Assembly: GCF_900156455.1 (NCBI RefSeq)
Contig: NZ_FTNQ01000006.1
Coordinates: 62,001-126,000, forward strand
Source: Microbacterium sp. RURRCA19A
GTDB lineage: Bacteria; Actinomycetota; Actinomycetes; Actinomycetales; Microbacteriaceae
Direction: 5' to 3'
DNA: 64,000 bases
Positions 24,757 to 33,146 of this stretch are shown here, piece after piece. How positions within the stretch are numbered: the first letter of the stretch is position 1; each line of letters opens with the position of its first letter. The notes under the pieces are model-generated. The model saw only the letters and a list, made by a program, of their open reading frames with translations. It had not been told where the DNA came from and did not search any database. The translations under genes and the position numbers were made by a program.

Positions 24757-25991
24757 TTGCCGCTGGCCTGCTCCAGCGCGGCCTGTGCCGTCTGCCCACC
24801 GACCGTCGCACCCTGGATGGCGTCGACGTACTGCTGCTGCAACGTGTTCCACTCGGTGCCCAGCTGAGCGGAGTTGTACGCACCGTCGACGGCGTCGACG
24901 AACGGGGCCGCGGCGGGCACCTTCTCGACGAAGGCCGCCTGCGCGCTCTTCAGCGCGGGGATGTACCCGCCCTGGACCGCGGTGTCGACCTGGTTCTCCT
25001 CCGAGGCGCGGCACTTGATGAGGGCGGCGGCGGCCGCTTCCTTCTTGGCATCCGCGTTCGCGGCGGCGCCGTAGGCGTACCCGAGCAGGTTCACCTTGGG
25101 CGACTCGCCCGACGTCGCGGTCGGGAAGGGGAACGTGCCCCATTCGAACGGGATCGAGGTGTCGACGAGGTTCCACGGGCCCGACACCGTCAGCGCGGCC
25201 TTCTGGGAGGTCCACTGGTCGATCGACTCCCAGCCCCAGTTGACGAACTCGGGCGAGAGCGAACCGTTGTCGACGAGCTTCTTGTAGAGGTCGACCGCCT
25301 CGACGGCGCCGGTGCCGGTCGGGTCGGCGGGGTCGCCCCCGGCCGAGAGGAGGAAGGGCAGGAAGTACACGGGCGTCGATCCGTCGCCGCCGATGCCGGG
25401 GAGCACGATGCCCTTCTGGTCGGCGGTCGTGAGAGACGCGGCGAGCTTCACGAGGTCGTCGAAGGTCTTCGGCGCGGTCTCGGACACCCCGGCGGCGGCG
25501 AACGCGGCCTTGTTGTAGAAGATCGCGTAGTCCTCGACCTGCACGGGCAGACCGTAGAGCGTGCCGTCGTAGCGGCCGAGGTCGGCGGCGCTGTCGGCGA
25601 GTCCGTCCGTGGTGACGTCGTACTGGCTGAGGTCGGCGAGCACACCCTGCGAGGCGAGCTGCGGCAGCTGGGTGTCGGTGGACAGCAGCGCCACGTCGGG
25701 AAGCGCCTTGGCGCCCGCGGCCTGCAGGAGCTTGGTGGTGTAGTCGCCCGACTGGGTCTGGACGTCGACGGTGATGCCGAGGTCGGCGGCGCAGGACTCG
25801 AAGTACTGCTTCTGCAGACCCTGGTAGGGCTCGAAGTCGATGTTGTTCCACACGGTCAGGCTGACGCCGTCGAACCCGTCGGTCTGGGCGGGGGCCGCCT
25901 GGCCGCCGGCGCAGGCGGTGAGGGCGAGGGCGGCGGTGAGGCCGACCGCGGGGAGTGCGACGCGTCGGAGCCGCTGAGCTGTGGATGCCAT
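24753..25991 (-). CDS. ABC transporter solute-binding lipoprotein (CUT1 sugar-type)
   Basis: The 412-residue precursor has basic residues near the start and a hydrophobic stretch ending in the lipobox LTAC (Cys27), so it is exported and lipid-anchored. The mature part shows extracellular binding-protein features: SLTVWNNIDFEPYQGLQKQYFE, VDVQTQSGDYTTKLLQA, KTFDDLVKLAASL and GPWNLVDT. It delivers solute to the two permeases. Position opposite a nucleoside hydrolase gene hints at nucleosides or ribosides as cargo, but the family mostly binds oligosaccharides. The divergent promoter region holds a 17-bp palindrome. Confidence 0.91.
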   Translation of the reverse strand: MASTAQRLRRVALPAVGLTAALALTACAGGQAAPAQTDGFDGVSLTVWNNIDFEPYQGLQKQYFESCAADLGITVDVQTQSGDYTTKLLQAAGAKALPDVALLSTDTQLPQLASQGVLADLSQYDVTTDGLADSAADLGRYDGTLYGLPVQVEDYAIFYNKAAFAAAGVSETAPKTFDDLVKLAASLTTADQKGIVLPGIGGDGSTPVYFLPFLLSAGGDPADPTGTGAVEAVDLYKKLVDNGSLSPEFVNWGWESIDQWTSQKAALTVSGPWNLVDTSIPFEWGTFPFPTATSGESPKVNLLGYAYGAAANADAKKEAAAAALIKCRASEENQVDTAVQGGYIPALKSAQAAFVEKVPAAAPFVDAVDGAYNSAQLGTEWNTLQQQYVDAIQGATVGGQTAQAALEQASGK

Positions 25992-26119
25992 GGGGTGTGT
26001 CCGTTCCCGACGGCGCCGACGGCGCCGATCGACATGTGCTGTGAGGACACGGGTCGGGGCCGCCCGTGTCATCCCTCACTCTGGGGTCTCCTCGTGACGA
26101 ACAGGGAACGAACGCGTCA

Positions 26120-26136
26120 CGCGGTGTAACACCGCG
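26120..26136. promoter_or_regulatory. 17-bp perfect palindrome in the divergent promoter region
   Basis: CGCGGTGTAACACCGCG (8-bp arms around a central A) lies 36 bp before the nucleoside hydrolase ATG and 129 bp before the binding-protein ATG. Size and location fit an operator for a LacI-type or similar dimeric repressor controlling one or both directions. No regulator gene is adjacent. Confidence 0.5.
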
Positions 26137-26171
26137 CCGTGTCGCGGCGCCCCACCGGGCAGGGTGAGTGC

Positions 26172-27164
26172 ATGGCATCCCCTTCTTCTTCCGCCGTCCG
26201 CCGTGTCCTCGTGGACACCGACACCGGACTGGACGACGCGCACTCCCTGATGTACCTGCTGGCCCAGCCCGACGTCGAGATCGAGGCCATCACGACGATC
26301 TACGGCAACACCCCCGTGGAGGACTCGGCCCGCAACGTCCGGACGGTCCTGCGGCTCGCCGGCCGCGAGGACATCCCGGTGCACCTGGGCGAGGCGGCGC
26401 CGATCGAGGGCGAGGCCTCCATCGCGGACTTCGTGCACGGCACCGACGGTCTCGGTGACCGGTTCGACCGCGCGGAGCTGCGCGTGGAGGACGAGGGAGC
26501 GGTGGATGCCATCCTGCGCATCGCCGCGCAGCACCCGGGCGAGGTGGACCTGCACCCGCTCGGACCGCTCACCAACATCGCCCGTGCGCTCGAGCGCGAC
26601 CCCGACCTGTTCCTGAAGTTCCGGTCGGTGGTCATCATGGGCGGGGCGGGGCCGTACCCGGCGCCGGGCGGCGCGACGCTGACGGATGCCAACACCGCCA
26701 ACGACCGCCGCGCCGCCGAGATCGTCTTCGGCGCGCGCAACAGCGGCAACGTCGTCATGGTCGGCGTGAACGTCACCGCCACCGCGATCCTCGACGAGCA
26801 CGTGCTCGCCGTGCTGCGCGGAGCAGGGACCCCGTGGGCGACGTTCGCGGGCGAGGTGCTCGACGCGTACAACGACTTCTACCAGTACAAGTGGGGCCGC
26901 CGGATCTCGTCCGCCCACGACGGCCTGGCGACCGTCATCCTCCACCGGCCCGAGATCGTCACCGGCTGGATCGAGGGGCCCGTGGACTACACGCCGTACG
27001 CGGACTCCCTCGCGACCCGCATCGCGCTCACGCACGACGGCCTGCCGCTGGTGTGGGGGACGCCCGAGGGCCCGACGATCCGCGCGGTCACGTCGTTCGA
27101 CAAGACCGAGTTCCTCCGCCGGTTCGTGCAGGCTCTGTCCACGGGACCGGCGCCGCGGGACTGA
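26172..27164 (+). CDS. Inosine-uridine-preferring nucleoside hydrolase family protein
   Basis: The 330-residue protein carries the IUNH calcium/ribose signature near its start as DTDTGLDDAHSL (Asp15, Asp17, Asp21, Asp22; the usual DxDPGxDD has Pro replaced by Thr). Further family segments are ITTIYGNTPVEDSARNV, LGPLTNIARAL and VVIMGGAGPYPAPG. It should release base from ribonucleosides in the cytoplasm. ATG at 26172 is preceded by AGGGTGAG; no signal peptide. It is divergent from the sugar-type ABC importer and convergent with the monooxygenase operon. Confidence 0.9.
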   Translation: MASPSSSAVRRVLVDTDTGLDDAHSLMYLLAQPDVEIEAITTIYGNTPVEDSARNVRTVLRLAGREDIPVHLGEAAPIEGEASIADFVHGTDGLGDRFDRAELRVEDEGAVDAILRIAAQHPGEVDLHPLGPLTNIARALERDPDLFLKFRSVVIMGGAGPYPAPGGATLTDANTANDRRAAEIVFGARNSGNVVMVGVNVTATAILDEHVLAVLRGAGTPWATFAGEVLDAYNDFYQYKWGRRISSAHDGLATVILHRPEIVTGWIEGPVDYTPYADSLATRIALTHDGLPLVWGTPEGPTIRAVTSFDKTEFLRRFVQALSTGPAPRD

Positions 27165-27179
27165 CCGCGGCGCCCCGGG

Positions 27180-28547
27180 TCAGCGCGCGCCGGCGCGCGC
27201 CGGGTGGTCGTCGCCGAGACGGTCGCGGCGGTCGCTGCGCAGGCGCGAGCGGAACGTGCCGTCCTGCGGGAAACCGCCGTACAGCCCGCGCTCGCGCAGC
27301 GCCGGGACGAGGAGCTCGGCGAAGTCGTCGACGGAGCCGGGCGACAGGAACGGGTGCAGCAGGAAGCCGTCCACCCCCGATTCCTCGACGAAGGCGCCGA
27401 TGGCATCGGCCACGGTGTCGGGGGTGCCGAGGAAACGGTCGTCCGCGAACGCGGTCACCTTCGAGAACTGGCGGCGCACGTCCCCGGCGGTCAGCACGGG
27501 CGCGTCGCTCCGGGTCTCCTTCGTCTGGGTGGCGTTCGTCGCACGCTTGACGAGCGGCTCGTCGTCGGCGTACTGCGAGAAGTCGATCCCGCCCCACCCG
27601 GCGTAGGCGGCCAGCTGGGCCTCCGCGGCGTAATGCGCCTGGAGGGAGTCGATCTTCTCCTGCACGGCGATGTCGGTCGGGGCCACGACGAGGTTCATCC
27701 CGACGACGGCGCGGATCTGCGAGGCATCCCGTCCGAGCTCCTCGGCGCGGCGACGGATGCCGGCCAGCCCCTCGCGCACGGCGACCGGGTCGGAGTCGCC
27801 CACGAAGATCAGCTCGGCGTGCCGGGCGGCGAACTCCCGGCCGCGCGGCGACCATCCGGCCTGGATGATGACCGGGGTGCGCTGCGGCGACGGCGTCACC
27901 AGGTGGGGCCCCGCCACGCGGAAGTGCTCGCCGACGTGATCGATGCGATGCACCTTCGCGGGGTCGGCGAAGACCCCGGATGCCTTGTCGCCGAGGAACG
28001 CGTCGTCCTCCCAGCTGCGCTCCCACAGGGCGTAGGCGACCTCGAGGAACTCGTCGGCGCGGTCGTAGCGGCTGTCGTGCGCCATCACGTCGAGGCCGAA
28101 GTTGGCCGCCGCGCCCGGCAGGTACGACGTCACCACGTTCCAGCCGATGCGACCCGCCGTGAGGTGGTCGAGCGTCGAGAAGCGGCGCGCGTGGGCGAAC
28201 GGGTGCTCGTAGGTGGTCGACACGGTCGTGCCGAACGCGATCCGGTCGGTGACGGCGGCGAGCGCGGGGATGTGCAGCATCGGGTCGAGCGCCGGGATCT
28301 CCACGCCGTGTCGGATCGCCGTCTCGGCTCCACCCCGGTACGTGTCGTAGAGGCCGAGGACGTCGCCGAAGAAGAACAGGTCCATCCCGGCGTCCTCGAC
28401 GCGGCGCGCCTGGTCGGTCCAGTAGCGCAGCGACGTCGCCGACAATCGGTCGTCGGCGGGGTGGGTCCACAGGCTCGCGGCCGAGGAGCCGTTGCCGACG
28501 CAGGCCTGCTCGTAGAGGCCGAAGAGCAGCGGGCGGGGGTCAGACAT
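27180..28547 (-). CDS. NtaA/SnaA/DszA-type FMN-dependent monooxygenase
   Basis: The 455-residue luciferase-fold flavin monooxygenase is taken from the ATG at 28547. Typical segments are SLRYWTDQARRVEDAGMDLFFFGD, ATTVSTTYEHPFAHARRFSTLD-like text (here GTTVSTTYEHPFAHARR), GRIGWNVVTSYLPGAAANFG and VIIQAGWSPRGREFAARHAE. Relatives oxidise chelators, sulfides or sulfonates using FMNH2 from a separate reductase. It is the last gene of the four-gene operon and overlaps the amidohydrolase by 8 nt. Substrate unknown. Confidence 0.88.
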   Translation of the reverse strand: MSDPRPLLFGLYEQACVGNGSSAASLWTHPADDRLSATSLRYWTDQARRVEDAGMDLFFFGDVLGLYDTYRGGAETAIRHGVEIPALDPMLHIPALAAVTDRIAFGTTVSTTYEHPFAHARRFSTLDHLTAGRIGWNVVTSYLPGAAANFGLDVMAHDSRYDRADEFLEVAYALWERSWEDDAFLGDKASGVFADPAKVHRIDHVGEHFRVAGPHLVTPSPQRTPVIIQAGWSPRGREFAARHAELIFVGDSDPVAVREGLAGIRRRAEELGRDASQIRAVVGMNLVVAPTDIAVQEKIDSLQAHYAAEAQLAAYAGWGGIDFSQYADDEPLVKRATNATQTKETRSDAPVLTAGDVRRQFSKVTAFADDRFLGTPDTVADAIGAFVEESGVDGFLLHPFLSPGSVDDFAELLVPALRERGLYGGFPQDGTFRSRLRSDRRDRLGDDHPARAGAR

Positions 28548-29835
28548 GGGCGGTGATCCGTTCGTGGTCGGGAGCGGTCGTCCAGCGGACGCGTCCGCCG
28601 ACGACGGTGAGGGATGCCTCGGCGGGGCCGTTCTCGACGAGCTCGGCGAGCGCGTCGCGGGGCGTGGCCGAGGCGACGGGGAAGACGACGAGGTCGGCGC
28701 GGCTGCCCGCGCGGAGCGCACCGGTGTCGGCCTCCAGACCCAGCGCGCGGGCGCCCCCGACCGTGGCGGCCGCGAACAGGCGGGCGTGCAGATCCTCGTC
28801 GGCGTATCCCTGTGCGCGGGCGATGCCGAAGAGCGCGGCGACGTCACGCCAGGGGGAGAGGCTCGGCGACGACGAGAGCGAGTCCGTGCCGACGGCGATC
28901 GCGTTGCCCTCGCGCAGGTACGCCGCCACGGGCGGCGGGTCCAGGCCGATCACGGCGTTGGACCGCGGGCACAGCGCCACGCTCACGCCCCGGGTGCGCA
29001 GGAGCGCCCGGTCGTCGGCATCCACGTAGATCCCGTGCGCGAGATGCGTCGTCGGGGTGAGGGCGCCGAGGTCGTCGAGGTACCGGATGACACCCGTGCC
29101 CGCTCCGCCGTCGCGCAGCAGCGCGAACTCGCCGCGGCCGTTCGCCCGCCACCGCTCGGCGAGATCGCCCGTGCCGGAGCGCACGTACGCGTCCTCCCAC
29201 GCCGATTCGGCCGCGTGGATGTGCTGGCGGACGCCCAGGGTCCGCGCGAGGCGCGAGAGCGCGCGGAGCACGGCCGTGTCGAGCGAGTAGACCGCGTGGG
29301 GCGACAGCCCGGTCGTGGGCGGTCCGGGGAGCGCGGCGAGCTCGGCGCGCACGGTGCGCTCGCCGTCCTGAGCCCACGCGCGCTCGGTCCACCCGAGCAC
29401 CTCCCAGAACGTGATGCCGTGCAGGCCCGCCTCGTGGACGGCGGAACCTGCGGCGGCGTCCGTGACGATCTCGGCGACGGCCGTCGTGCCCGAGCGCAGG
29501 GCCAGCGCGGCGCCCGCCGCGGCCGACGCGCCCCAGTCGCGGGGCAGGGGGTAGAGCTCCATGAAGGCGCTCATCCACGCCTCGAAGCCGGTGTGCTCGG
29601 CGAGCCCGACGGCGGCCATGTCGCTGTACTGCAGGTGGGTGTGCGCGTTGACGAGGCCGGGGGTCAGCGCACCGTCCCACTCGTGCAGCTCGGCGCCGGT
29701 GCCGGCGGTGGCCAGGACCTCGTCGGCGGGACCCACCGCGCGGATGCGGCCCTCCGCGATCGCCACGGCTCCGTCGGTCAGGGGCGCGGAACCGGGGGAG
29801 AGGAGGATCGGGGCGCGGTGCACGACGACGGTCAC
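28540..29835 (-). CDS. COG0402 amidohydrolase (MTA/SAH/aminofutalosine deaminase-like)
   Basis: The 431-residue metal-dependent hydrolase starts at a GTG overlapping the upstream stop (GTGA). Metal and catalytic residues are visible: NAHTHLQYSD (HxH), LSPHAVYSLD, HIHAAESAWED, THLAHGIYVD, LCPRSNAVIG and VGTDSLSSSPSLSPW (Asp). This order is that of deaminases acting on S-adenosylhomocysteine, 5'-methylthioadenosine, aminofutalosine or guanine. Co-translation with the SAHH-like protein suggests an adenosyl-type substrate; that is inference. Confidence 0.88.
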   Translation of the reverse strand: MTVVVHRAPILLSPGSAPLTDGAVAIAEGRIRAVGPADEVLATAGTGAELHEWDGALTPGLVNAHTHLQYSDMAAVGLAEHTGFEAWMSAFMELYPLPRDWGASAAAGAALALRSGTTAVAEIVTDAAAGSAVHEAGLHGITFWEVLGWTERAWAQDGERTVRAELAALPGPPTTGLSPHAVYSLDTAVLRALSRLARTLGVRQHIHAAESAWEDAYVRSGTGDLAERWRANGRGEFALLRDGGAGTGVIRYLDDLGALTPTTHLAHGIYVDADDRALLRTRGVSVALCPRSNAVIGLDPPPVAAYLREGNAIAVGTDSLSSSPSLSPWRDVAALFGIARAQGYADEDLHARLFAAATVGGARALGLEADTGALRAGSRADLVVFPVASATPRDALAELVENGPAEASLTVVGGRVRWTTAPDHERITAHV

Positions 29836-31088
29836 TCCTCGCCCTCCTCGGGATTCCACGCCGCGAGGAACGCCTGCTGCGCCGCCGACGGGGCGTCCAA
29901 CGACCCGCCGAACGACGACAGGGCGATGGCGGCGACCTCGTCGTCGGCGGCGCGGGGCAGCTCGTGCACCCCGGGCGCGAGATCGGGCCTCGACAGGACG
30001 TGGGCGACGGAGGCGAGCTGCACACCGAAGGAGAGGTCCATGATCTCCACCGGGTTCCCCTCGGCGGCGCTGACGTTGAGGCAGTTGCCGTCGTCGAGCA
30101 CGCGGACCTCCGCACCGCTCGGCATCCTGAGGACCGAGACGGAGCCGGTGCGGGCGATCTCGACGGCCCCGGCCGCGCGGGCGGCGTCGAGGGCGATCTC
30201 CTGCCCCACGCCGCCGCCGACCGCGACGACCGCCCCGCTGCGGAGCGCGTCGAGGTGCCCGACGTCGATCGTGTGGCGGATGCCGGTGGCCGAGATGACG
30301 ATGTCGGCGAACCGCACGGCCTCGGCGAGGGTGCGCACCTCGAACCCCGCGAAGGCCGCCTGGAGCGCGGCGACCGGATCGGTCTCGGTCACGACGACCC
30401 GTGCGCCGAGGGCGGCGGCGTGCTGCGCGATGCCGGTGCCGACCCGGCCGAACCCGACGACGGCGACGGTCGCGCCGCGGAAGGAGCGGTCCGCGACGTC
30501 GGCGACGGCGAACACGACCGACTGCCCGGTGCCGTGCATGTTGTCGAACAGCGACTTCGACCGCGCGTCGTTGGCCGCGACGACCGGGATCCGCAGCGCC
30601 CCCTCGGCCTCCATGCGGCGCAGCGGCCGCACTCCCGAGGTCGTCTGCTCGGTGGCCCCGCGCATCCCGGCGACCACGTCGGGGCGCTCGAGGTGGGCCA
30701 GGCGGATCGTGGAGGCCCCGTCGTCGACGATCACGTGCGGGCGGTGGTCGAGGAGGGCGAGGGCGTTCGCGCGGTCCTCCGCGCGGTCGGCGGCCGCGCG
30801 GGCGTAGGTCGGGATGCCGGCATGGGCCAGCGCCGCGGCCACGGCGTCGTCGGTGTTGCGTCCGGCGGAGGTGACCGTCACCTCGGCCCCGGCCTCGGCG
30901 AGGGCCAGCGCGACCGTCGCGGTCTTGGGCTCGAGCACGTCGGAGACGCCGATGCGGACGCCGGCGACGGTGCCCTCGCGGGACAGCAGAGCGGCCAGTG
31001 CCGTGGTCACGGGCATGTGGGCCCGTGCCCACTCGATCCGGTCGTGCCCCGCACGCCACAGCCCGGGGTCGGCGATCCGGCCGGTCAC
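29832..31088 (-). CDS. S-adenosylhomocysteine hydrolase-like protein lacking canonical active-site residues
   Basis: The 418-residue protein has the SAHH architecture, including the NAD-binding VVGFGRVGTGIAQHAAALG and VTETDPVAALQAAFAGFEV. Hand alignment to human AHCY keeps the equivalents of Asp131, Lys186, Asp190 and Asn191 (NDARSKSLFDN). It replaces His55 (Val), Glu156 (Gln, in TEQTTSGV), His301 (Gly) and His353 (Asn, in AAEGNP). The C-terminal KPDHYRY-type tail that completes the neighbouring NAD site is missing. It probably acts on a different substrate or binds ligand only. The GTG start overlaps the unknown gene's stop by 4 nt. Confidence 0.86.
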   Translation of the reverse strand: MTGRIADPGLWRAGHDRIEWARAHMPVTTALAALLSREGTVAGVRIGVSDVLEPKTATVALALAEAGAEVTVTSAGRNTDDAVAAALAHAGIPTYARAAADRAEDRANALALLDHRPHVIVDDGASTIRLAHLERPDVVAGMRGATEQTTSGVRPLRRMEAEGALRIPVVAANDARSKSLFDNMHGTGQSVVFAVADVADRSFRGATVAVVGFGRVGTGIAQHAAALGARVVVTETDPVAALQAAFAGFEVRTLAEAVRFADIVISATGIRHTIDVGHLDALRSGAVVAVGGGVGQEIALDAARAAGAVEIARTGSVSVLRMPSGAEVRVLDDGNCLNVSAAEGNPVEIMDLSFGVQLASVAHVLSRPDLAPGVHELPRAADDEVAAIALSSFGGSLDAPSAAQQAFLAAWNPEEGEE

Positions 31089-31828
31089 GGGGTCACCGCC
31101 GAGGCGAACGCGGCGTCGTCACCGCTGATCAGGGCCGCGACTAGGGCGTCGGCGAGCCGCAGCTGTGCCGCGGTGGGCGGTTGCCCCTCGACCGGGAGGG
31201 GCGGGGGGATCTCCACGAGCGATCCGTTCGGGGTCGTGCGCACGTGCGGGCGAGGGGAGGGGAGATCGGTGGCATCCACCGGTCGGGGGGAGGCGTCGGC
31301 GACGAGACCCCGCACGTCGAACGCCGTGACGCCGTCGTGGCCCACACCGGCGAGGACCGTGAGAGGCGCCGCGCCGACGGCCGCCACGGCCTCGACGCGG
31401 ACGCCGTCGAGACGGGCGGCGAGCCGTTCGGTCGGATCGTCGGTCGCGCGCACGACGGCGGCTCCCAATCGGCGCAGGACCGTCGTCAGCGCGGCGGCGA
31501 GGGGGCCGTCGCCGACGATCCGCACGGTTCCGCCGGCGAGCGTCAGGTTCGTGCGGGCGGACAGCGCCAGGACGACCTGCTCGGCGCGCAGGTGGCCGTA
31601 GAGGATGCCGAACGCCCGCGACGCGAGCGGGTCCGGCGCTGCGGGGTCGTGGACGACGTCGAGGTTCCAGGCCGAACGGAGATCGGCGCGGAGGGCGGCG
31701 GACACGGGGGGAAGAGCGCCGCCGTAGGCGAGCGCGACGGGGTCGGCCGGGCGCGCGTCGAGGAACCCCCGCGCGATCGGGAACACGGCGTCGAGCCCGA
31801 CGGGGGCGGCGGACGAGGAGGACGACAC
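31085..31828 (-). CDS. Unrecognised 247-aa protein, first gene of the SAHH-like operon
   Basis: I do not recognise this family. The N-terminal third (GLDAVFPIARGFLDARPADP) may be helical. A glycine-containing segment VRIVGDGPLAAALTTVLRRLGAAVVRATD around residue 105 resembles a Rossmann first strand and loop, and a second hydrophobic strand is AVGAAPLTVLAGVG. No signal or membrane helix. It may be a partner subunit or regulator of the SAHH-like protein. The GTG is 6 nt after TACGTT (31840-31835 on the minus strand), so the whole operon probably begins leaderless here. Confidence 0.75.
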   Translation of the reverse strand: MSSSSSAAPVGLDAVFPIARGFLDARPADPVALAYGGALPPVSAALRADLRSAWNLDVVHDPAAPDPLASRAFGILYGHLRAEQVVLALSARTNLTLAGGTVRIVGDGPLAAALTTVLRRLGAAVVRATDDPTERLAARLDGVRVEAVAAVGAAPLTVLAGVGHDGVTAFDVRGLVADASPRPVDATDLPSPRPHVRTTPNGSLVEIPPPLPVEGQPPTAAQLRLADALVAALISGDDAAFASAVTP

Positions 31829-31831
31829 GGC

Positions 31832-31859
31832 TCGAACGTAGGGCGCGACGGCCGTTCGA
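31832..31859. promoter_or_regulatory. Inverted repeat overlapping the -10 of the SAHH-like operon
   Basis: TCGAACG (31832-31838) and CGTTCGA (31853-31859) are perfect 7-bp inverted arms, 21 bp centre to centre (two helical turns). The left arm overlaps the -10-like TACGTT of the minus-strand operon. This is where a repressor or redox/substrate sensor could act. Confidence 0.4.
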
Positions 31860-31896
31860 CGCGAATCGATGACGCCGCATCTCTAGGATGGCGCGC

Positions 31897-32289
31897 GTGA
31901 CCTATTCCCTCTCCCCGGACTCGTACCGGACGCTGCGGCCCGAACAGCCGCCGCGTCCCGCGCGCCGGGGCTGGGACCTCGTGATCACGGTCGTGTTGCT
32001 CGTGCTGCTGCCCCTCGCCGCGCTCGCCGGCTCGTACGCCGGTTTCTTCCTCGCGTTCGCGTCGGACGCGTGCGGCTCGGTGACCTGCGACTACGGCGTG
32101 ATGAACTTCGGCCTCTGGTTCGCCGTCGTGGCCCCCTGGGTCGTCCTGTTGCTGACCGTCGTGGTCGCCATCATCCGGTTGGTGCGGCACCGCCTCGCCT
32201 TCTGGGTGCCGCTGGCGGGCATCGTGCTCATGGGCGCGATGTGGTTCGTCGCCGCGGCGATCGTCAGCGCCGGGGTCTCGGCATCCTGA
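31897..32289 (+). CDS. Small integral membrane protein, 130 aa
   Basis: I choose the GTG at 31897, 7 nt after TAGGAT (31884-31889), over the ATG at 31888 that overlaps this element. A polar, proline-rich N-terminus of about 28 residues is followed by three hydrophobic helices, with a loop containing Cys-Gly-Ser-Val-Thr-Cys between the first two. This matches a hypothetical membrane family common in Microbacterium. Function unknown. Confidence 0.72.
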   Translation: MTYSLSPDSYRTLRPEQPPRPARRGWDLVITVVLLVLLPLAALAGSYAGFFLAFASDACGSVTCDYGVMNFGLWFAVVAPWVVLLLTVVVAIIRLVRHRLAFWVPLAGIVLMGAMWFVAAAIVSAGVSAS

Positions 32290-32380
32290 CCTCTCTCTCA
32301 CAGGTGCTGCCGAGGCGGCGGCCCTAGGCTTCGGGCGGGCGTCCGGACGGGCGGCCGATCACCGAGCGCGAAGGCACCCG

Positions 32381-33079
32381 ATGACCGACAGCACCCTGAC
32401 CCTCCGCGGCGCGTCCGCGGGCTCCTCCTCCGGCGACGAGTCCTGGCTCACGTCCCTGGCCGACTGGACGGTCTCCCTGATGGAGATCATCGGACCGGTC
32501 GGCGCGGGCATCGCCATCGCCCTGGAGAACCTCTTCCCGCCGCTCCCGAGCGAGGTCGTGCTGCCGATGGCGGGACTCACCGCCAGCCGCGGCTCGTTCA
32601 CGCTCTTCGAAGCGCTGCTGTGGACCACCCTCGGCTCCGTCGTGGGCGCGTTCGCGCTGTACGGGCTCGGCCGGTGGCTCGGCGCCGCCCGGCTGCGTGC
32701 GATCGCGGCGAAGGTGCCGCTCCTGCACCCCGAGGACGTCGACCGCACCGTCGCGTGGTTCGAGCGGCACGGCGGCAAAGCCGTGTTCTTCGGACGCATG
32801 GTGCCGATCTTCCGGAGTCTCATCTCCATCCCCGCCGGCGTGGCGAAGATGCCGCTGTGGCGCTTCGGTCTGCTGACCGCCGCCGGCAGTCTCATCTGGA
32901 ACACGATCTTCGTGCTGGCCGGGTATCTGCTCGGTGAGAACTGGCACGTGATCGAGCAGTACGCCGACATCCTGCAGTACGTCGTGATCGCCGGCGTCGC
33001 CGCGGGGATCGCGTGGTTCCTGTACGCCCGCGTGCGGTCGCTGCTGGCGTCGCGTCGCCTGAGCGAGGCCGGCGAATAG
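32381..33079 (+). CDS. DedA/VTT-domain membrane protein
   Basis: The 232-residue DedA family protein has the conserved ENLFPPLPSEVVLPMAG (amphipathic re-entrant segment near residues 48-64) and the later FFGRMVPIFRSLISIPAGVAKM containing the essential arginines. About five hydrophobic segments are present, ending in a basic tail. DedA proteins act in membrane lipid carrier recycling, for example flipping undecaprenyl phosphate or phospholipids. Weak GAAGG precedes the ATG; TAGGCT about 50 nt upstream may be the -10. Confidence 0.92.
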   Translation: MTDSTLTLRGASAGSSSGDESWLTSLADWTVSLMEIIGPVGAGIAIALENLFPPLPSEVVLPMAGLTASRGSFTLFEALLWTTLGSVVGAFALYGLGRWLGAARLRAIAAKVPLLHPEDVDRTVAWFERHGGKAVFFGRMVPIFRSLISIPAGVAKMPLWRFGLLTAAGSLIWNTIFVLAGYLLGENWHVIEQYADILQYVVIAGVAAGIAWFLYARVRSLLASRRLSEAGE

Positions 33080-33146
33080 GTCGCCGTCGAACCAACGGGG
33101 TCCTTCGCTCAGCGCGCCCACAAGACCCGACCGTAGACTGGAGACC

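Noticed and set aside
28540..29835. Amidohydrolase as aminofutalosine deaminase of the alternative menaquinone pathway
   Set aside because: The classical men genes are present in this window and no mqnA, mqnC or mqnD candidate is nearby.
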